15,786 nucleotides of DNA from an uncultured Collinsella sp. (GTDB lineage: Bacteria; Actinomycetota; Coriobacteriia; Coriobacteriales; Coriobacteriaceae), in assembly GCA_900540855.1 (NCBI GenBank), contig UQHK01000031.1:1-15786 (forward strand). Direction: 5' to 3'. A program made the translations under genes and the position numbers. Each line of letters begins with the position of its first letter. Position 1 is the first letter of the stretch. Below the pieces are notes generated by a model, which was not told the origin of the DNA, did not search any database, and saw only the letters and a list, made by a program, of their open reading frames with translations. This document shows positions 13,405 through 15,786 of the stretch, one piece after another.

Positions 13405-15260
13405 TGGCCGACGAGACCAAGACTCAGATTCCCAAGCCCACCCGCCGGCGCGGTCCCATGGGCCGCATGGGTGGCATGGGCCGCGGCGAAAAGGCCAAGG
13501 ACTTTAAAGGCACCATGAGGCAGCTACTCGGCTATATCGGTCAGCACAAGATTGCCGTGTTTGCCGCCGTCGCCTTTGCCGTGTGCTCGGTCATCTTTAA
13601 CATTGTGGGACCCAAGGTGCTCGGCCAGGTTACGACCAAACTGTTCGAAGGCCTGGTCTCCAAGGTCAACGGTACCGGCGATGTCAACTTTGCCTGGATC
13701 GCCAAGACGCTCGGCTTTTTGCTCTGCCTGTATCTGGCAAGCTCTGTCTGCAGCCTCATCCAGGGTTGGCTCATGACCGGCGTCACGCAAAAGATTTGCT
13801 ACCGCATGCGCAAGGAGATCGCCGCCAAGATTGCCGTCGTGCCGATGAGCTACTTCAACGGCCACAGCAAGGGCGACGTGCTCAGCCGCATCACTAACGA
13901 TGTCGATACGCTCGGCCAGTCGCTCAACCAGAGCGTGACGCAGCTCATCACGTCGGTGACGCAGATTATCGGCGTGCTCGTCATGATGCTGTCGATCAGC
14001 CTGCCGCTCACCGGCGTTACCGTGCTCACGCTGCCGGCAGCCGCGATTATCCTGACCGTGATGATTCACTTCTCGCAGCCGTACTTCCGCGAGCAACAGC
14101 AAGTCCTGGGCGCCGTCAACGGCATTATCGAGGAGGACTTTGCCGGCCAGAACGTTATTCAGGTGTTCGACCGCGCCGAGGCCTCAATCGAGGAGTTCGA
14201 CCGTCAAAACGACCGTCTCTTTATTAGTGGCTGGCGCTCGCAGTTCCTATCGGGCCTGATGATGCCGCTTATGAGTCTGGTGGGCAACATGGGCTACGTG
14301 GGCGTCGTCGTGGTAGGCGCGCAGCTCGCGCTGACCGGCAATGCCACGCCCGGCGACATCCAGAGCTTTATCCAGTACGTGCGCAACTTTACGCAACCCG
14401 TGCAGCAGCTGGGCAACGTGAGCAACACGATGCAGTCGATGGCCGCTGCCACCGAGCGCGTCTTTGAGTTCCTCGCCGCGCCCGAGGAGGAGCAGAAGGC
14501 CGACGCCCAGATTCCCGAGAAGCGCCCCGGCCACGTTGAGTTCGACCACGTCAAGTTTGGCTACACGCCCGACAAGACCATCATCCACGACTTTAGCTGC
14601 GAGGCGCAGCCCGGTCAGACCATCGCCATCGTCGGCCCCACCGGCGCTGGCAAGACCACGCTCATTAAGCTGCTGCAGCGCTTCTACGACGTGGACGGCG
14701 GCTCGCTGCGTGTCGAGGGCGTCGACGTGCGCGACTGGGATCGCGCGGCGCTGCGCGGCGAGTTTGCCATGGTGCTGCAGGATACCTGGCTGTTTAACGG
14801 CACCATCCGCGAGAACATCCGCTACGGACGTCCCGATGCGACTGACGCCGAGGTCGAGGCCGCTGCACGCGCCGCACGCTGCGACCACTTTATCCATACG
14901 CTCGCCGGCGGCTACGACTTTATGATCAATGAGGAGGGCACCAACCTCTCACAGGGCCAGCGCCAACTCGTGACCATCGCCCGCGCCATTTTGGCCGACC
15001 GTCCGGCGCTGATTTTGGACGAGGCGACTTCCAACGTCGATACCCGTACCGAGGAGCTTATTCAGCGCGCCATGGATGCGCTAATGCAGGGCCGCACGAG
15101 CTTTGTCATCGCGCATCGCCTGTCCACGATCCGCAACGCCGACGTGATCTTGGTGATTCGCGACGGCGACATCGTCGAGAAGGGCACGCACGACGAGCTG
15201 CTCGCCCAAGGCGGCTTCTACGCCGACCTGTACAACTCGCAGTTCGACGAAGCGGCGTAA
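13404..15260 (+). CDS. ABC exporter half-transporter with intact catalytic site
   Basis: A 618-residue half-transporter with a Gly/Arg/Met-rich cytoplasmic N-terminus (15-28), six TM helices over about 45-335, and a nucleotide-binding domain. Walker A GPTGAGKTT is at 411-419, Q-loop Gln459 in VLQDTWLFNG, signature LSQGQ at 515-519, Walker B ALILDE with catalytic Glu540, and switch His571 in IAHR. The Glu and His missing from the partner are present here, while this subunit's signature (LSQGQ) deviates from LSGGQ. The pair therefore makes one competent and one degenerate ATP site. Its ATG shares a base with the preceding stop (TAATG), with AAGGAGG nine bases upstream, indicating strong coupling and equal amounts. 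No large extracytoplasmic insertion is present in this subunit. A strong terminator follows at 15293. Confidence 0.95.
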   Translation: MADETKTQIPKPTRRRGPMGRMGGMGRGEKAKDFKGTMRQLLGYIGQHKIAVFAAVAFAVCSVIFNIVGPKVLGQVTTKLFEGLVSKVNGTGDVNFAWIAKTLGFLLCLYLASSVCSLIQGWLMTGVTQKICYRMRKEIAAKIAVVPMSYFNGHSKGDVLSRITNDVDTLGQSLNQSVTQLITSVTQIIGVLVMMLSISLPLTGVTVLTLPAAAIILTVMIHFSQPYFREQQQVLGAVNGIIEEDFAGQNVIQVFDRAEASIEEFDRQNDRLFISGWRSQFLSGLMMPLMSLVGNMGYVGVVVVGAQLALTGNATPGDIQSFIQYVRNFTQPVQQLGNVSNTMQSMAAATERVFEFLAAPEEEQKADAQIPEKRPGHVEFDHVKFGYTPDKTIIHDFSCEAQPGQTIAIVGPTGAGKTTLIKLLQRFYDVDGGSLRVEGVDVRDWDRAALRGEFAMVLQDTWLFNGTIRENIRYGRPDATDAEVEAAARAARCDHFIHTLAGGYDFMINEEGTNLSQGQRQLVTIARAILADRPALILDEATSNVDTRTEELIQRAMDALMQGRTSFVIAHRLSTIRNADVILVIRDGDIVEKGTHDELLAQGGFYADLYNSQFDEAA

Positions 15261-15292
15261 ATTCTGCCGCAGGGAACGAATAACGCCCGAGA

Positions 15293-15326
15293 ACGGGGGC
15301 GCAGGACAGCCTGCGCCCCCGTTTTT
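15293..15326 (+). terminator. Strong intrinsic terminator of the MarR-ABC operon
   Basis: A perfect 13-bp stem (ACGGGGGCGCAGG with its complement) around the loop ACAG is followed by TTTTT (15322-15326). It starts 33 bases after the stop. GAACGA/TCGTTC outside the stem may extend it. Confidence 0.95.
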
Positions 15327-15375
15327 CGTTCTGTGGCCTCGAACCGACTCCCCTGAAACCTATTTGATAGCCCCT

Positions 15376-15625
15376 TCCAGAGCCCGTGGGCAAAAAATGG
15401 CAAATATGAGTACCGTTACCTTATTACTAACAGCCAAAACAACCCCAAATGCCGACCCTGCGGCTTGCACGCGCCTCTAAATTGACCAAACAGCCCCATA
15501 GCGCCCTTTTATGCGCCGACGTTAATGAACATATCTACTGTTATGTCTATTATCTTGTAAGAGCAGTATGGCACTGGGCTAGCAACAGTACTCATATTTG
15601 GCATTTTTTGCCCACAGGGCTTGGA
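15376..15625. repeat. Inverted-repeat element (MITE-like), about 245 bp
   Basis: The arms at 15382-15413 and 15588-15620 match over about 32 bases with one indel and one mismatch. They share GTGGGCAAAAAATG and AAATATGAGTAC, and imperfect similarity continues a few bases on both sides. The ~170-base interior has no credible coding sequence or transposase. Most of the gene-free 15261-15786 stretch is this element plus the tandem repeats at 15677-15724. I recognise the arm sequence as resembling intergenic repeats of Collinsella, but from memory only. Confidence 0.65.
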
Positions 15626-15676
15626 GAACGCCCAACAATCTGGCAATACCAGCAAGCAAACCGCGTCCGCTGGCGC

Positions 15677-15724
15677 AAGGAGTTTCCCCAAGTGCCAGCA
15701 CATAAGGAACGTCCCCAACTGCCA
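15677..15724 (-). repeat. Two tandem 21-bp REP-like repeats
   Basis: On the minus strand, TGGCAGTTGGGGACGTTCCT and TGGCACTTGGGGAAACTCCT, each followed by T, agree at 17 of 21 positions and are separated by six bases, a 27-bp period. The neighbouring AAAGGTAGTCATTGGG (15731-15746) resembles the junction sequence at 3280-3298. Such TTGGGGA-type units look like REP sequences, but no associated transposase is in the window. Confidence 0.5.
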
Positions 15725-15786
15725 GGTTTGAAAGGTAGTCATTGGGTGTTCCTATAGTTTTGTCAACCGTCGAGGCTACTCCCGGT

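Noticed and set aside
15449..15757. 102-codon plus-strand frame and 77-codon minus-strand frame (15509-15742) in the terminal repeat region
   Set aside because: Both run through the inverted repeat and tandem units, lack good ribosome sites and resemble no family; they look like chance frames in repeats.
1..15786. CRISPR array, tRNA or rRNA genes
   Set aside because: No regularly spaced identical repeats with unique spacers and no tRNA- or rRNA-like segments were seen on either strand.

Overview
The window looks like a chromosomal segment from an anaerobic, high-GC actinobacterium of the Coriobacteriia, most probably Collinsella. This is inferred from the GC-rich coding style, the fermentative pyruvate formate-lyase (PFL) locus and the general look of the proteins; no 16S or other taxonomic marker is present. 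The first 10.3 kb is entirely on the minus strand, and from about 10.6 kb the genes run on the plus strand.

Layout by position: (a) 1-1620, a visibly AT-richer accessory module with a DUF3990-type putative toxin gene overlapping a helix-turn-helix partner gene, preceded by a striking duplicated operator. Bases 1-195 hold only a small hairpin (30-49) and no gene. (b) 1639-3276, the housekeeping genes yihA/ysxC (ribosome-assembly GTPase) and mtnN (MTA/SAH nucleosidase), plus the 3' remnant of a beta-lactamase-fold serine hydrolase. (c) 3308-7996, a PFL region. It holds a PFL core gene that ends before the glycyl-radical domain, a separate 83-residue gene carrying that domain, a large nested inverted-repeat element, a DegV fatty-acid-binding protein and the PFL-activating enzyme pflA. 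(d) 8467-10338, a short-chain dehydrogenase and a KdgT-type 2-keto-3-deoxygluconate permease separated by a terminator-like hairpin. (e) 10589-15260, a tightly overlapping MarR-ABC-ABC operon encoding a heterodimeric multidrug-type exporter, closed by a strong terminator. (f) 15330-15786, no convincing gene, but an inverted-repeat element and tandem REP-like repeats.

The most interesting system is the split PFL. The thiyl-radical core (Cys-Cys pair) and the glycyl-radical domain (RVSGYA) are separate genes, each with its own stop or start. They are divided by two hairpins and a possible internal promoter, with the activase gene two genes downstream. In ordinary PFL these parts form one chain of about 760 residues. 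Here the enzyme would have to assemble from two subunits, and the radical-bearing subunit could be made or replaced independently, as E. coli GrcA (YfiD) does for oxygen-damaged PFL.

Other points: the exporter pair has complementary degenerate and intact ATPase sites and a large extracytoplasmic insertion. Several intergenic repeats suggest an active population of small non-autonomous elements, one of them possibly linked to loss of the serine hydrolase gene.
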